DNA from: Hyalella azteca
Taxonomy: Eukaryota; Arthropoda; Malacostraca; Amphipoda; Hyalellidae
Assembly: GCF_000764305.2 (NCBI RefSeq)
Contig: NW_025934720.1
Coordinates: 372,001-436,000 of the forward strand
Direction of reading: 5' to 3'
Length of the DNA stretch: 64,000 bases
The position numbers were made by a program, and so were the translations under genes. The notes under the pieces were generated by a model. That model was not told the origin of the DNA. It made no database searches and saw only the letters and a list, made by a program, of their open reading frames with translations. This document shows positions 48,101 through 59,250 of the stretch, one piece after another; the stretch's first letter is position 1, and the number at the start of each line of letters is the position of its first letter.

Positions 48101-48416
48101 CTTTGATCTCCTCGCTGTTTAAGTTTCAATTTAGGAGCCAGATTTGTGGACTTATAGAATTCCGATAGACAACGTTACTCTGCAGATAACCGGGGCCCCG
48201 GTCTAAATTTTAGGAAGGAGCTGCTGGAAAATGAGTCTCAACTGTATTTCTTTTTCTGGTATCGTGTCTACGAAAAAAAACGAGTTGGACCCGATCATTA
48301 TAAATTTATTGTATTCGAATTCTATGCCAATAAATAGTTTAGCCAGGTTCTAAAAGCAGAGTTTGATATATCACTTACTCCTATGTCTTAGGTATCATAT
48401 TTTCCGCCTTATTCAT
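45165..48416 (-). CDS. PLD: Phospholipase D, PX/PH-type, read with UAA/UAG = Gln
   Basis: Phospholipase D hydrolyses phosphatidylcholine to phosphatidic acid and choline, usually at membranes. One frame from ATG (48416) to TGA (45167-45165) gives 1083 residues, close to animal PLD1 (about 1070). The first HKD motif is HHEKLVVID (catalytic H560, K562, D567), followed by GGIDLTYGR. MPWHD opens the central conserved block. The second motif is HSKLMIVD (H865, K867, D872) followed by GSANINDRS. The tail has IRG and ends D-K-V-Y-V, like the family's E-V-W-T. Residues 1-300 fit degenerate PX and PH regions (inference). There are 28 in-frame TAA/TAG codons; residue 709 (V-R-V-Q-M-V-R-S) and residue 745 (L-E-N-Q-F-F) are Gln sites in the family. 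In-frame TGAs at residues 97 and 144 are read as Trp; if they were stops, the start would move to ATG 47891. Odd: the usual I-T-D-W-W-L-S-P reads I-T-A-F-K-L-S-P (residues 477-484). No intron is needed. Confidence 0.94.
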
Positions 48417-48493
48417 GCATGATGAAAATTTTTTTCTAACATTGACATTTGGTAATTTTTATCGCGATGCAAAATTGGTAGCTGTTTATTAGT

Positions 48494-49531
48494 TCAACTT
48501 TTTGTTCGAAACCATTGAGTGGATGAGATTTTACTGGAGAGAGTCTGAAGTACTAGAAGTGATGATGGAAATTCATGGCCTTCATTAAAGCTGACGTCGT
48601 GTAATGCTTCGTAACGGGCCGTGTCTAATGGCCTATGTTTAGGATGACGTGGCTGCTTATCGAAGAAATTTCTTACCGCATTTTGTAATCTACGTTCCTT
48701 CCATAAATTGAAGCTTCGAAGCCCTGAGCTGCCACTCCCGGCTTCATTTAAGGCCCGACTCTGCTTGTGAGGTCACATGCCTCCATGGGAATTAGTTTAG
48801 AAATTTTTATAAGAGCTCCACATCATGTAAAAATTTTGCGGACCGGCAATTTTTGCATCCGGACTCCAGGGAATATTTGGTGATCGCGTAGCAACGCAAG
48901 GACTCACGTCTACCTCCGCCTTTCTTCTGCATGTCGCTTGATTTTTTTGTTTTTGATCTTTGAGAATAAAGACATTACTGAAATAGCGTGAATGCCGATT
49001 GCAAGACATTTCAAAATATGGAAGTTTATGAGCAGAGTATTTTCGACAGCCTCGTGTACTCGCAGTGAAGGTAGTGACGTCGAAGTTCACCTCAGGCTTG
49101 CACCACCGAGGGATTTGCGTTTAATAAGTAGATGGCGGGCGCGGCTGTTCTCCAGCCACTGCACAGAGTCCCGTCTCCCGTAAAATATGGCCTCTTGCTT
49201 GATTGCCTCGCGAGCGAACGGTAAAAGGAGGACTCGATCGAAAAAATACCACATAATCGTAAAAATTCTGTTACAGATGAGATTGACTCGGAGTTTTTAT
49301 TGTTTAAAGATGGCTTCTTTCACTTGCAGATTTCTGGCAGCTGGTGTTCTCGTTTTTTCTTTGCTAATTCAAGTTGTTATCAAGAAGGTTCTTGAGTTTA
49401 AAACTAAATTTTTTGATGCAGTGCCTGTTTCCAAAACTTTTAAGTGCTTCGTCTCGTAACGGCCAAAAATTTTAAGTTAAAAGTATCATGCGTGAAATTT
49501 TTCCCTTTCCATTGAAAATAGTAATCCCCAT
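48494..49531 (-). CDS. Hypothetical protein, 345 aa, directly upstream of PLD
   Basis: ATG at 49531 opens a frame of 346 codons ending at TGA 48496-48494, 77 bp before the PLD start on the same strand. It contains five TAA/TAG codons (Gln) and one in-frame TGA (read as Trp in G-G-M-W-P-H-K). The middle 97 codons (49090-48797) have no stop of any kind. Composition is basic and hydrophilic with scattered Cys (for example K-Y-S-A-H-K-L-P-Y-F-E-M, then C-N-R-H-S-R) and a charged C-terminus (N-F-F-D-K-Q-P-R-H-P-K-H-R-P-L-D). I see no signal peptide, no membrane segment and no family I recognise. The opposite strand in this stretch has several TGAs per hundred codons, which favours the minus strand. 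The tight spacing suggests a tandem arrangement with PLD, but transcription from its own promoter in the AT-rich gap upstream is equally possible. Confidence 0.58.
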
Positions 49532-49726
49532 CAGCATTCAGATTACGTTTTGATATATATCCCAGATGTATCTATCAATTTCTAATAATATATGGAGAAA
49601 AAAATTCTGGCCATTCCATCATTGGGTCCATAAAACGCTTTCTTCAAGGACTCCATGACCGTGTAAGTAAAGGAGATAAACTCGGCCGCGCGGCACGCTT
49701 TTTAGAACAAGAAAATCTGCGGTAAA

Positions 49727-49936
49727 ATGGTCCGGAAAGTGCATTATCCGAGCGGATAAAACAAGCGTCAGATTAGAAAATATGTCACTGTCACTGCAGA
49801 AGCGGCGGGTTGTTAGTTAATATTGCGAATTTAAGTGAACTGGATGGTAGGGATTGTGCTGAAGCCGCCGTGGCAGCTAAAAGGAGTCTCGCCTGACGGG
49901 CAGGGGCAACGGCAAGCCTTAGTTTTACGGAAGTGA
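49727..49936 (+). CDS. Hypothetical small protein, divergent from the 49.5-kb gene
   Basis: ATG at 49727 gives 69 residues to TGA 49934-49936, or 95 residues to TGA 50012-50014 if the first TGA is Trp. Three TAA/TAG codons are read as Gln. The coding block is more GC-rich (about 48%) than the AT-rich DNA beyond it and is basic (M-V-R-K-V-H-Y-P, later V-L-K-P-P-W-Q-L-K-G). It would be transcribed away from the gene starting at 49531, with about 195 bp between the two ATGs. No family recognised. Confidence 0.28.
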
Positions 49937-50606
49937 AGGATAAATCTAGGATTCATGACACTGCTACCTGCAAATAGTTGGAAAGCTTATGGATGTATTC
50001 CTTCATTTGTATGATTATAGATATTTAAGTAGTAATTTTCTAGATCATGAGGCTATAGCGATATGCTTTGTCATTGTGCTCCACCATAAAAAATTTGAAG
50101 ATAAATGGTGAGAGAATAATTAAAAATAATGATTAGAGCTGGATATAAAGTTTAAGAATGTTCACTCAAATGTATCTAAATTTAACCTGATACAAAACTG
50201 ACTGAACTGAACGGGGTTAAAACTCAGCCAATCACAAAATGAACAGCTACGTTAAGTCACGGTCAATTATTTCGAACCAGAATCCTCAGAAGGAAGAAAG
50301 ATTAATTTTTGAGCTGCGCTATATAGATGATTTTATTTAAAATAACATCAACAGGGGTGAAAAACTTTTAATTATTGTCGTCGGATGTTTAATTACCACA
50401 ATTATTAATTTAAAAAAATATTAAGAGCACTTACACCTGATTGGACATGATACACTGAAATGAACATTCAAAAAGCACTCCATAAAAATTCTGTAGAAAG
50501 TCGCTTATAGGAAATTTTATTCCTCAAAACTGAATTGAACAGATGTTGACTTAACAGTTATGGTATTTCTGTGGTATAACGATATTTTCGTGGTATATTG
50601 GTATTA

Positions 50607-51116
50607 TCATGGTGTAAATTATTATTTTAATTTCATATGTTTTAGTAGCCAGGGTTCAGCTTTTCTGCGAGGTAAAATGTTGATGACATGAGAGATAATT
50701 GAATATTCGGAGCTTTCCCCGTAGATTTTATTACCTAGTTACACGGCTGATACCTCGAAAACGTTTTTTCGCGAAGTTCATATAGAACGCGAGGTGTCAG
50801 TATACTCGGAATACATATAAAGGTGAACCAATGAACCATCAAAACTGCCCACCAAACTTGACATAAGTTTTGCCACTTCCGCGAAATGGCACATTTAGAC
50901 CCAAGATTACAGTGTCTTCTGTGGCACTAAATGCATTGAACGATCGCCTTTTAAGTCGTTACGACCCAAGTAGATCATCACGCAAACTTTGCAACTTTGA
51001 CGACCTGGCAATCGTGAAGGATTGCTCCTGTTACCCAAAACGACCATCGACTTGCCGTAAATGAGAAGGCCATGCATCTTGCGCCACACGATCGTTTGTT
51101 TAGTAAACCCCAACAT
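50607..51116 (-). CDS. Hypothetical protein, 169 aa
   Basis: ATG at 51116 opens a frame of 170 codons ending at TGA 50609-50607. One internal TGA (50780-50778) is read as Trp (S-I-W-T-S-R-K-N); if it is a stop the product is 112 aa. There are five TAA/TAG codons. The first 69 codons lack every stop and are GC-rich (Y-G-K-S-M-V-V-L-G-N-R-S-N near the start). The continuation past the TGA keeps a similar composition (F-E-V-S-A-V-Q-L-G-N-K-I-Y-G), one of the hints that UGA can be sense here. It is part of the minus-strand series at 43.9-53.7 kb. No family recognised. Confidence 0.42.
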
Positions 51117-51341
51117 CCTGCTGTCCTGAATTGATTACAACTTCAATCTTTGTTACTCAAAAATAATCTTAGGACCTCGTGTAATTATTCAATTTTTTAT
51201 CGCCGATACTTTTTTCACTTCGAACGGCCAAAGTTGGAGAAGAGTATCAAATTTGAATATTCCGTATCGCTCATTTTTGATTGATAATGATTCGACAAAA
51301 GCGAAAATCCACCTAATTTCATCATTCAATGTTGAATTATT

Positions 51342-51773
51342 TCAGTCATTGCTGATTTTCCATCCAGGATTCGAATCTTTATGGCACTTGAGCGTAAAAA
51401 AATTGAGATGTGCCACGGGCTCCGAATTATAAGCAGGATTGACCACGTCCGACTGACAAATGGCGGCGAAGTAGGCGCCTCGAATTCTAATGAAGGCCGG
51501 GGCCAAAGGTTTCATGCCTCGCACTTGACTTATTTAGGCCTAAATGCCATCGAAACGGAACACTCGCCTGAATTATTCAACGAATAAATCCGACCAAAGA
51601 AGCTCAATGTCACCAAGCGTTTCCGATTCGTGCACAAAGTAATGCATTTCCATTTCCTTCGTAGCGGTACTGCCAGCAACAGAAATTCTCTTTTAGGTTG
51701 TCGAATTTTTTTTGTGTGTGTGCGCATTTGTCGCGTGGTTTCGAACAGATTTGAGTAGAATTTTTTCTGCCAT
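51342..51773 (-). CDS. Hypothetical protein, 143 aa
   Basis: ATG at 51773 opens 144 codons without a single TGA, ending at TGA 51344-51342. Four TAA/TAG codons are read as Gln. The N-terminus is basic (M-A-E-K-I-L-L-K-S-V-R-N-H), followed by an acidic part (H-E-S-E-T-L-G-D-I-E-L-L-W-S-D-L-F) and a C-terminal half free of all three stops (I-R-I-R-G-A-Y-F-A-A-I-C-Q-S-D-V-V). Another minus frame at 51727-51530 is also open for 65 codons, so the frame choice is not certain; this one is longer and has a clean ATG and stop. It lies 225 bp upstream of the next minus-strand candidate. No family recognised. Confidence 0.42.
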
Positions 51774-52060
51774 GATCTGAACGAAAATATCGTGATAATA
51801 CGTATTTTTCATTTACACCGTATAAGAAAAACCCAAAAACCCGTTTTTATTTTCTTTATTTCCGCTCAATGATATATTTTCAAGGCTTTAACATATTGAA
51901 GTCCTGATTGGCATTCGAGGTTCAAACTGTGCAATTTATTTTATTAAGATTGCGTTCAAATAAGCACTGTTTTTGTTGAAGTGAAAAAACACACTCAATT
52001 CATTATATCCAATCAAAATTTAGTCAATTTGTCAGTGCGCTTCTAGATATGATCAACTTT

Positions 52061-52465
52061 TCAAAACTAACGAAATTATTTTATTTTCGCAATCCTTGTG
52101 TAAAAGCATTTCCCGAACTCAAATTCTTTACTATTTTTTGAGGACCACAAAAATAGAGAATTTCTCGCACAAACAATTGAAGTTTGCATTGCTGAGGACT
52201 TGTCCCGTTTGCTATCGGCTATCGAAGCTGCGCAAGTCGCCCACGATATGTCGGCGGTCCACGCCTCAGGACATCCCCTCACTTCCATGCAGTTATTTCC
52301 AACTGCCCGCTTGTTAGGATGCCGCTGAAAATTTTTTCCAAGCTCACTGTTGAACTATTGAGGAAAATAATATGCACAAAACGAGTGAAAATAATTCGAG
52401 TCAAGATTGCTGTAATTATTAACAATACAATATGTTTTTTGGAAGCCTAAAGATACAGCGACCAT
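52061..52465 (-). CDS. Hypothetical protein, 134 aa
   Basis: ATG at 52465 gives 135 codons with no TGA before the terminal one at 52063-52061. Three TAA/TAG codons are read as Gln. The C-terminal 70 codons from 52288 have no stop of any type apart from the last few and are GC-rich (P-E-A-W-T-A-D-I-S-W-A-T-C-A-A-S-I). The N-terminal part is AT-rich and aromatic (N-Y-F-H-S-F-C-A-Y-Y-F-P). A start at ATG 52288 would give a 75-aa version. No family recognised. Confidence 0.4.
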
Positions 52466-52488
52466 CCAAATTTGGGATTATTTTTCGA

Positions 52489-52806
52489 TCAGTGTTGGGC
52501 GCATTGCTTTTACAGCACATCGCTTAAATGAGTTATTTTGGTTTTATCTACCGATTTAATATCGGTACATCGCGGTAAATTTACCTACCAATAGAATCAA
52601 TAGTAGATTTTCCATGTCATTTTTTGCCCGCTCGTTGACACTGTCAGCTCGCATGTAGCCAGTCACACCGGAACGTGACTCCTGGGTGACTAGTTTTTGT
52701 CGCATCAGCACCCGTTAAATCGCTCTATTGACTGCCTATCGATTATCCTTTCATTGTAGCCTGATTTCCCTGGTGTAGTTCGGGGGCGTTCGACGACAGT
52801 GGGCAT
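52489..52806 (-). CDS. Weak candidate between two minus-strand genes
   Basis: ATG at 52806 gives 33 residues to the first TGA (52707-52705). Reading three TGAs as Trp extends it to 105 residues, ending at TGA 52491-52489, just 24 bp before the next ATG. The block is GC-rich, but three internal TGAs in about 100 codons is far more than in PLD. It may be a short ORF, a wrong frame or non-coding. Confidence 0.15.
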
Positions 52807-52830
52807 CGCGTATCTTAATATTTTAGAAAT

Positions 52831-53733
52831 TCATTTCCGCAAAGTTTCCTGACAGAAATTTCGACAATTTGTTTTCAATTTGTAATGAAGCTTTTTTTAT
52901 TCAAAACGTTTCATGGTATTTGTGTAGGCCTTTTTATGGGTATATTCCTAAATTTTTTACGTATTAGAACCGGAAATTGGTAGCCCTAATCGTTTTTGTG
53001 GCTTTGATATACACTCTTATTACTTTAATTGTGAGGATGCATCGCCTAAACAATTATTTTGAAACTATTTAGTAAATTTTAACAAGCAAATGACCATCTA
53101 TTTGGCATTCATCTCCATGATCATCTATTCGCTTCTGATCTTTGTAAAAAATAGAGTTTTCCTCAATTTAGCGGTGCTTGATTGATGCTTTTGAAGTAGG
53201 ATACGTCCCGTGGTCCCAGAGTGTACAAAAACAGGTCTCTCACTTTCGAACTCAGTTTTAGTAACCGGTTTGCAGTCGCAATTATAGCTGAACTAATTAA
53301 CTACGGGATTAGTTTGGTTTTCGGATACAGCTTGGACGAATGAGTGTCCTCGGAAATGATCGCATTTGCTGCTCGCCTGAATGCGCAGCCGCTCATACAA
53401 ATGAACCTGTGCGCAGCGTCTCTTGTTCGCAATTAAATGAATTATTGCGTTGCAGTCGCGAGCGATGAGACTCAGTCGTGATTGCATGCTGAAATTTTGC
53501 ACTCTATTTGCACGAGTCAAATATCTTTTCGTTGCAATTTCTTTGCTGTTTCTTTTATCTACACTTTCTGTTGCCTCCTTGCTAGACGGGAGATTGATGA
53601 AAAATTTTCTACACTTCACCCTGAAATATAAATGTATTATTTTAACAACGATCTCATGGCTTTAAAGAGAATTTTAGAATATTTTTAACACCAATTGTTT
53701 GTATTTTGACCGTTCATATGCCGCCAATTTCAT
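52831..53733 (-). CDS. Hypothetical basic protein, 300 aa
   Basis: ATG at 53733 opens 301 codons with no TGA until 52833-52831; about 11 TAA/TAG codons are read as Gln. The stretch 53619-53293 (108 codons) has no stop of any type and encodes a Lys/Arg-rich region (S-V-D-K-R-N-S-K-E-I-A-T-K-R-Y-L). The C-terminal half is more AT-rich, with many of the UAR codons. No signal peptide or membrane helix is evident. Frames this long without TGA are expected only a few times by chance in a window of this size and composition. It heads the minus-strand series that continues down to PLD. Function unknown. Confidence 0.45.
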
Positions 53734-56700
53734 TATCTCTTTGCAATGATGTAATTTATTGGAAATTTCACTCTTTAATATTCTTTTTGACTGTTCCGTT
53801 TCATCATTTACTTTCCACTAAGATTATAATATATATAATGAACACGGTTGTATTCATTCTGAAAAAATCATTGAGTCTATACATCAGTTTCTTATAGCAC
53901 CCAACGCACACTAATAGCGTTGAAACGCTCATCATTAATCAATTATGTAAGGCTTTCACTGTTATCCACTGAACGCCTGTGATGTCACTGTAAAAAATGC
54001 ATTGAAACACTTCAATTTGGTATTTGCACGATGCAGGGAATTGCTGTAAAACACGAATATAACGTCAGGAGACATTACCATATACAGTCACGCTGCTCAA
54101 AAATTTATTCATACAATAATGAGACAAGTTTAAAAATTGTTCCCTGATCGAGACCGAAATTTTATTCTTTAAAATCGCAGTTCCGCGGTTCAACTATTTT
54201 GAAGCTATTCAACTCTCTGGATGAAAAGAAGCGGTTGGATTCCCTCTCATATTGTATTAAAACTATTTAACTAAATTATTTAAGAAATTATAAACATCAA
54301 AAGATACATCTAATGCGTATTCGATGTCCAGTGCCAGTGCGTTCAAGCAAGGGAGGACAGTGCAACGCTCGTTGCTGACGCCAGCGTGAACGCTGCCACA
54401 ACCACATTACTTTTTCAGTGAAATTGACGCGTGTCGTAGAAAACGAATCTCAGTCGTCACACAGAAAACGTGACTTGTTGAAGGGATAACTGTTTGTGAA
54501 TTGATTGCTCGAATTTATCATAGCATAGTGATGAATATTTCTGAAATGTTAAAAGAAACATCCGCACAAGCTCCATCCATACACCATGTAAAATATTTCC
54601 GATTGCATATATAAAATTCAACATTTTGGAATTTGCTTTATGAACGTTCAAGCTTTTCCGTAAGTTTATGTTTGTGATGCTTTGTTAGAAACTTATGATA
54701 ACTTTTGTGTAGTTCGACCTTAATCATATCTCAGTAACATTTTCAATAAATTTTTTCTCTTAACTTAATCAGGGCCATCTGTTCAACAAGGGTGATATGG
54801 TGTACTCTAATTTACTCCCGAAACCCGTCATCATTTAGGATTTGATGGAGATTTTGACTCCGATTTCTATACATTGCAAAAAATGTTGTGATCTCTCCAT
54901 GATTACTGACATCCATAATGTCTTGCCCTTTATTATCATTCACTGTTTTTATCTAAGGCAATAAGTTCATTTAGTTCAGTCATCCTTGTCAGCTCTTGAA
55001 CCCACTTTCCGTTCAAACCATCACTCATCATTAAAATTCAATATCATGGAATTAATACTTTTTAATATGATTAAATAAGATCTGTGATCATAAAATGTCA
55101 GCATTAATTTTTCCGGGTTCCAATTAAACCCAAATATTCTTATCACTTCATGCAACTATCTGCTGCAAGAATTACCTTGCAAATTTTATCTTCTATTCTC
55201 TGCATTGTTCATTTTATGCTGTGTACCCTGAACACCACGGCTGCCTGAGTTCATCAAATTGATGAGACGCGTGCAAATCTTCTTGTTCATTTATTCAGGT
55301 GGTAATAGCGGTTTCTAACTGCCCTTTGTGAAGAGCTTCACTTGATAATCGATAGCAATTTGTGCCTTTATTGTACACAGGTACATAGAGGCGTCCCTAA
55401 ACTCATTTCTACGCGCCACAGGACGAATAAAATGTTTTTTTAATTTAATAATTACAATTTAATTGCTAGATTATTACTACATTTTTAAGGTTCTCATTTT
55501 AGAGTTGTTTTCATGCTGTAATATTGACTTTGTTCCCATATATATTGATACGGCAAAACTAGCATTTATTTATCACAGTTTTAAATCGTAATTTTTTTAT
55601 TATTTTTTTATCTGAACTTTTCAGAATTAATTGTTTTTGAACCTAATGAGCAGGTAATTGATATAAGCATATGTTTCTACGTCCGGTTAATTAATAATTA
55701 TAATATGGAAAACATAATGCAGAGCAGATGCGTGGATAGAAACGAAACTGTAGTTGTTGGTAAAAAATAGTGCTATTTAGATGCTTGTGCGTTTACTTCT
55801 ATCTCAAATTTCTCACAGAAACTTTTTCTTCCTGAAATGGAATAAAACTGTTTCACCACACCTTTATGCTGAACCGGAAAAAAATTAAGCTTCAATTTTC
55901 ACGAGTTGAACGATAATGCTGAATGTGACGCATTATATAAAGAATCGATATGACTGAAGTTGCTCGGTTCTCATTTACGCGGTATTTTTTAGGTTGAAGT
56001 TCTGACAACGTTTTGTTGTCATGGTTGAAATTCTTGTTCTTCATCCCACCTATCTTTCAATTTTATGTCGTTGGTGCAATATTAAGAGTACCAATGGTTC
56101 CTTAAATATTCATAAATCATGATTAGACTGAGTTTTTCCACATTGCCGCAAGAAGCGCCAAGAGATAAATGGCGTATTCATTCTTGAAGTGTAAAATATT
56201 CTGCGATTTGAAAATTAGAGCTGGCGAATATTTTGCACAGATGCGATCAAGTAAAAATTACCGAGCAATTCCAATGAAGATATAATCTCGTCGCCTTGCA
56301 TGGAAAGTCGCAACTCTCATACTTAACTCGTGTAAAGTAACTTGTGCGTCAGAGCTGGGGCGAAGGTTTAGTTGCCATTAGTTCCACAAGTATATATAAT
56401 GGAAGATCAAGACGTAGGGAGACCAGAATTTTCAGCACCGCAGACGTCGTCTTTAATGAGAACACTAAAATTTCCTTCGATATTATATAAGTTATTATTA
56501 AAAGTCTTCGGGTATAATTAGAAATTGTTTAATTATGATGGTTTTTGCATTAATTTACAGTGTTGAGTTAATCATGGCGAAATTGTCACCAGTCGAACTT
56601 ATTCTCAACTCCCCCCAAGAAGCCTCGCATATGAACCGTTCCTATTTTATGCATGTAGGCATAATTTAAATATCGGCTGCTTTGAATCTGTATTATTGCC

Positions 56701-57949
56701 AAATTTTTGCATTATTGCTAAATTGACACCATACCGGGGGGATGATTGCAATAAGCACCCGTGGCCGGTAGAATTGACAAATTGATGATGATTTAAGTTT
56801 GTTACAAGTGATAAACATGCACAGTGGAGGTATTTGAGATACCGTACCGTTGAATTTTCATGATAACCGTGAAAAAACAAATACAGTTGAATAACAAGAA
56901 CTGGCGAATTTTAGCTCAGGTTTGTACTGGTTGTATATAAAGCAACTCCCTCCCTTGAAATTGTCATACATTCTTAAATTTACTCTTAATTGTAAGCAGA
57001 AATTAACTTCGTAATGTTTTCGCTATTGATATTTCAATGATACCTCGTTGCATGTCCAATGTCCGTGAAAATGCTTGTAGTTTTAACGCTGCAAGTACGT
57101 GGGCTCATCTGGCTATTCAACGCATTAAAATTAAAGGACGAAATTCAAAGGGAGAAAAAAAGTTCGGTGGGCGCCGGGCTAAAGCTTTCTGTTTCGCTAA
57201 TTAGCGTCCTAAATGTTGATGACTGCGCCTCATGAAAGCTTTCGATACACCAAATGGGCGCTAAACAGCGGCCGCGTTAGCTGCAGCTGCGCCTCTCAAA
57301 CTGCATTGTCGTCGCCTTCTGAATAAATTCCCGCCTGCACTGAAATTAAAATCCCTTCCGTCCCCAAGCTTGGTTCTGCTGAAGCATTAACAAATTTTTT
57401 TCAGAAAAAAATACAGGAGTATTTCAGTTTCAAGGCAAGGAATCCATTTGGTAATGACGACAGCCGGGTGTTTCTTTTGATGGAGTATTTCTGAAACTTA
57501 ATTGATTTCCCATTATGTGACGGATCACAGTATAGCGTACCATAAACTCGATTAAAACGAGGCATTTTTTAAAGCAAATCTGTCGAGCGACAATTATTAT
57601 TCTTTTTTTTCTAACGAAGCCAATCACAGTCTGATTAGGGTTCTGCTACATATAATTACGCAATTTATGGTAAGAAATAGATTCCATAAGATTATACTGA
57701 TATTAGCTGAGCTCGAAAACTAATCGCAAGAAAGCTTGGAATTCAATAACAGAAATTATTTTCAAATCAAAATTAGAATTTCGTTCTCCACATTTTAGAC
57801 TGCATGAGATGCACAAAAGCTCCAGTCTCCTTTGTGGTTGCCAGCGAATGAGGAACCCTCGCTAAAGAGGCCCTTTCAAAACAGTGGAGATTTTTTCACA
57901 GTATTTTTAGACCGAAAATCTGCGACCGCGAGAGGCTAATGAACTGCAA
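53734..57949. other. AT-rich, no gene supported
   Basis: A short minus frame at 54624-54457 (55 aa) and a GC-richer block at 57060-57380 are the only coding-like places. Confidence 0.3.
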
Positions 57950-58237
57950 ATGCTGTTTCCGAAAGGCCTTGCGGCAGCGACGCGCTCAACAGTGACAAGA
58001 AGAACGTCAGGCCAACGTTGCGTTCGGATCGATACTTCGATTTCTCATCAAACCAGAATCCGCCGACGACCGCCTTCTCTGGGGATGGAAGGAGAAGCGA
58101 AAAAACGGCGCTACGAAAATCTACTTAAACTTTACCATTTACTTTTTTTACATTTATTTTTGTGGTAATGTTCCGTTACTCTGACAGGTAAACGAGGATA
58201 CAAGTTCATCGATTCACCGTTGCCTACTCTAGCCTGA
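57950..58237 (+). CDS. Hypothetical basic protein, 95 aa
   Basis: ATG at 57950; 96 codons to TGA 58235-58237 with one TAA (Gln). The first 72 codons are free of stops and rich in Arg/Thr/Lys (T-R-S-T-V-T-R-R-T-S-G-Q-R and E-A-K-K-R-R-Y-E-N-L-L-K-L). It could be a nucleic-acid-binding or targeting-rich protein, but nothing specific is visible. Confidence 0.35.
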
Positions 58238-59039
58238 AATTGTTTTCGGTAATCAGTCAATAGCAGTAGAAATGACTTGATTCTATCGTTGAAGTTAATG
58301 CATGCAAAAGACCGACCTATATGAATGAAGTTTTTTGGTTTCCTAATATTCTTCGAGTTTTGGTTTTTGTCCTCGTTCGCGATTTAGGTTCAAGCATGAT
58401 TAGGTTTCATGAGTTATGGAATGATCAGCTGACGTGTTCATTTGTGTGAATAATTCATCATATGGTGATGCAGAAATATGCTCTGGAATCTGCATTCTTT
58501 GCCTCTGGAAATTGCTAGTGTTAGCTGAAAAAGCCGTTATTTATTGCGCTAGAAAATATATCGTGTTGGGCATGAATTTATGATTACCATTGATTTATGA
58601 TCAAGTCAGAGACGAATTTGTTTTCATCAGCGTCACGATTATGCTTATCTGAAAGTCTTGAATGTCGTGGCTGTCATGATTACCCTAAATATCATGGATG
58701 TATGAAAGCAATCCTTTAGCCGATGGTGAGATGGTGCAGATAATGGACAGACTGTGCAAAATTAGATTACCTTGTGTATCTACTCTGGTGTGAGAATATA
58801 ATTGCATTGACAAATAATTGTAATATCTATCCCAATAAGGAAAATTATTGTGAGAAAAAAATGAAACTCCGGCCGTGTTTTGAGTGCGTGTCGGGAAAAA
58901 AGCACTCGCGTCTGCGGCGTCCAGCTGGAGCTTCTCGCAATGATATATTGATCGTAACCTGGGACGGAGATGTGAGAGGAGGAACTGAGTTAGATGCTGC
59001 AGCAAGGCCGTCAAACTTGTCCGTACGCATTACGCAGTC

Positions 59040-59250
59040 GCACCATCCTGCTGTGTGCGTACGTTATAACGCTGCTGTACGCGTACGTTAAAGCTGCTGT
59101 GCGTACGTTAACGCTACTGTGTGCGTACGTTAACGCTGCTGTGTGCGTACGTTAACGCTGCTGTGTGCGTACGTTCACGATGCTGTACGCTTAAGTTAAC
59201 GCTGCTGTGCGTACGTTAACGTTGCTGTGTGCGTACGTTAACGCTGCTGC
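59040..59250. repeat. 22-bp minisatellite, about 9 units
   Basis: Unit GCTGCTGTGTGCGTACGTTA + AC, containing the palindromes CGTACG and GTTAAC in every unit. Confidence 0.8.

Noticed and set aside
45165..48416. PLD as a degenerate pseudogene or a multi-exon standard-code gene
   Set aside because: Family similarity runs through the in-frame TAA/TAG codons without frameshift, and apparent splice sites at them (for example CTTTTAG before residue 630) are not needed. Conserved Gln sites coincide with TAR codons.
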